Below, piece after piece: positions 6,192-6,902 of a stretch of DNA of 6,902 nucleotides; positions within the stretch are counted from its first letter, which is position 1, and every line of letters begins with the position of its first letter. The DNA is taken from contig WRKE01000215.1 of the NCBI GenBank assembly GCA_009778235.1, positions 1-6,902 of the forward strand, in the 5' to 3' direction. The notes under the pieces were generated by a model that had not been told where the DNA came from, ran no database searches, and saw nothing but the letters and a program-made list of their open reading frames with translations. Source of the stretch: Pseudomonadota bacterium. GTDB lineage: Bacteria; Desulfobacterota; Desulfobulbia; Desulfobulbales; Desulfobulbaceae. Position numbers and translations under genes: made by a program.

Positions 6192-6262
6192 GTTGTTTTC
6201 TGGCGCAAAGGATGACCTTTGCCCCTTTAACCGCAGCGGCCCTGCCCTTTTTTCGTCCATGA
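6155..6262 (+). CDS. Possible 35-codon ORF translationally coupled to the AI-2E gene
   Basis: ATG at 6155 is preceded by GGAG at 6146-6149 with a 5-base spacer, one of the best ribosome sites in the window. The frame runs 35 codons to TGA at 6260-6262, overlapping the AI-2E gene ATG at 6259 as ATGA. The peptide starts MGHGNGFPGILFCCFLA and ends PFFRP; it is rather hydrophobic but not recognisable. The transporter start has no Shine-Dalgarno, so reading this ORF could deliver ribosomes to it. It may be a leader peptide with no function of its own, or chance. A compact hairpin (6205-6222) lies inside it. Confidence 0.4.
   Translation: MGHGNGFPGILFCCFLAQRMTFAPLTAAALPFFRP
6205..6222. repeat. Perfect 7-bp inverted repeat with 4-base loop
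   Basis: GCAAAGG at 6205-6211 and CCTTTGC at 6216-6222 flank the loop ATGA. It lies about 40 bases before the AI-2E start and inside the short ORF. No T-tract follows it on either strand, so it is not an intrinsic terminator. It could be an mRNA hairpin or a small operator. Confidence 0.45.
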
Positions 6263-6902
6263 GCCACGAAGACAACCTCTTCCACTTTCTGCCCCACCCC
6301 TGGGATCGGATATTCCCTCATGTAGCCACGGTTGTGGTCTGGGGAATGTTCTTCGGGGTCATCTACCTGCTGCGTTCCTTTTTTCTCCTGCTGTTTCTCA
6401 CCTTTGTCTTTGCCTATATCCAGGCCCGCAGTGTCAGCCGCCTCAAACCCCGGATCAAGAACCGGATCGTGCGGGTCGTGCTCGTTGCCCTGCTGATCCT
6501 CGGCGTCCTGACCTCGGCCGGTATTTTCCTGGTCCCCAAGGTAAAAGTACAGACCGAGGTCTTTGCCAGCCAATTCACCACCTACCTCGGCCGGGTCGAT
6601 CAGGAGTTGTTTTCCCTGGGCAAGCGCTATCCGATTTTAATTGAATTTTTCCCGGAATTTGCCGCCAATCATGAGCAGATGCCCCCACCGGAGGGGGGAG
6701 AAAAAAAGAGCTTGAAACATTCGCCCACCGCCTCCATGCTGCAGCAATTACTGCGCATGGGCGACGCCGGAGGAACACCAGGCGGAACGCAGAACGTCAG
6801 CCATGTGTTCGGCGCCCTCGGCAATATCGGCGGCAAGATCGCCTCCACCACCTCGGCCTTTCTCCTTTCCCTGCTCTTTTCCTTTCTCATCGTGCTGGAC
6901 CT
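6259..6902 (+). CDS. AI-2E family membrane protein (PF01594 type), N-terminal part (3' end cut by window)
   Basis: The frame is open from ATG 6259 to the window's end, 214 codons, and continues beyond. Predicted inner-membrane segments are at about 22-38 and 40-55 (nearly continuous, VVVWGMFFGVIYLLRSFF), 71-92 (VVLVALLILGVLTSAGIFLV), then a long polar region (about 94-195) and a further hydrophobic segment from about 197 (TTSAFLLSLLFSFLIVL). This order, with YLLRSF early and a basic turn before the third helix, is characteristic of the AI-2E/PerM family. Characterised or proposed members export AI-2 or act as Na+/H+ antiporters, but most are unassigned, so no substrate is claimed. The polar region includes a low-complexity patch (MPPPEGGEKK, GDAGGTPGGT). 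The ATG lacks a Shine-Dalgarno; in-frame TTG codons at 6190 and 6193 are possible but poor starts. Coupling to the short ORF 6155-6262 is likely. Confidence 0.78.
   Translation, partial: MSHEDNLFHFLPHPWDRIFPHVATVVVWGMFFGVIYLLRSFFLLLFLTFVFAYIQARSVSRLKPRIKNRIVRVVLVALLILGVLTSAGIFLVPKVKVQTEVFASQFTTYLGRVDQELFSLGKRYPILIEFFPEFAANHEQMPPPEGGEKKSLKHSPTASMLQQLLRMGDAGGTPGGTQNVSHVFGALGNIGGKIASTTSAFLLSLLFSFLIVLD

Noticed and set aside
6112..6573. 153-codon minus-strand ORF over the start of the AI-2E gene
   Set aside because: It is antisense to a clear membrane-protein reading frame, and its translation is a low-complexity charged sequence with no family resemblance.
1..6902. CRISPR array, tRNA or rRNA genes, intact insertion sequence
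   Set aside because: No regularly spaced repeats, no tRNA-like cloverleaf or rRNA stretches, and no transposase reading frame were found by eye.

Overview
The window reads as a stretch of bacterial chromosome. Core genes are GC-rich, densely packed and mostly on the + strand. The topoisomerase pair and the CoaD variant suggest a Gram-negative anaerobe-type lineage, possibly Desulfobacterota (Desulfobulbales-like). That placement rests on remembered family resemblance, not a search, and is low to moderate confidence. There are no tRNA or rRNA genes, no CRISPR array and no intact insertion sequence.

Layout: (1) Bases 1-804 hold the 3' end of a restriction endonuclease subunit of type III style, with a PD-(D/E)XK nuclease motif; its helicase part lies outside the window. 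(2) Bases 805-1242 are a gap with an AT-rich near-perfect 17-bp inverted repeat, a second GC-rich inverted repeat, a weak promoter-like pair and a short ORF running into the next start codon. (3) Bases 1243-5099 are a two-gene operon, parE-parC, overlapping by ATGA. It encodes a complete type IIA topoisomerase (topoisomerase IV type) of the short variant known from Bacteroidota, Chlamydiae and spirochaetes. (4) Bases 5100-5557 are a second gap, with a good sigma70-like promoter in front of the next gene. (5) Bases 5558-6088 encode CoaD (phosphopantetheine adenylyltransferase) of a divergent subtype. (6) From 6259 to the right edge is the 5' part of an AI-2E (PF01594) family membrane protein. 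It is preceded by a 35-codon ORF that has a good Shine-Dalgarno sequence and overlaps the transporter start by ATGA.

How the genes work together: ParE binds and hydrolyses ATP and carries the TOPRIM metal site, and ParC carries the DNA-cleaving tyrosine, so the operon supplies both subunits of one decatenating/relaxing enzyme. CoaD catalyses the penultimate step of coenzyme A synthesis and is functionally unrelated. The restriction gene at the left edge is accessory (phage defence) and looks lower in GC than the housekeeping block, so the 805-1242 gap may be the edge of an acquired segment.

I do not see a clear new multi-gene system. The points most worth a second look are the AT-rich palindrome before parE, the short ORFs coupled to parE and to the AI-2E gene (both of which lack their own Shine-Dalgarno), the glutamine at the quinolone-contact serine of ParC, and the altered nucleotide-binding motif of CoaD.
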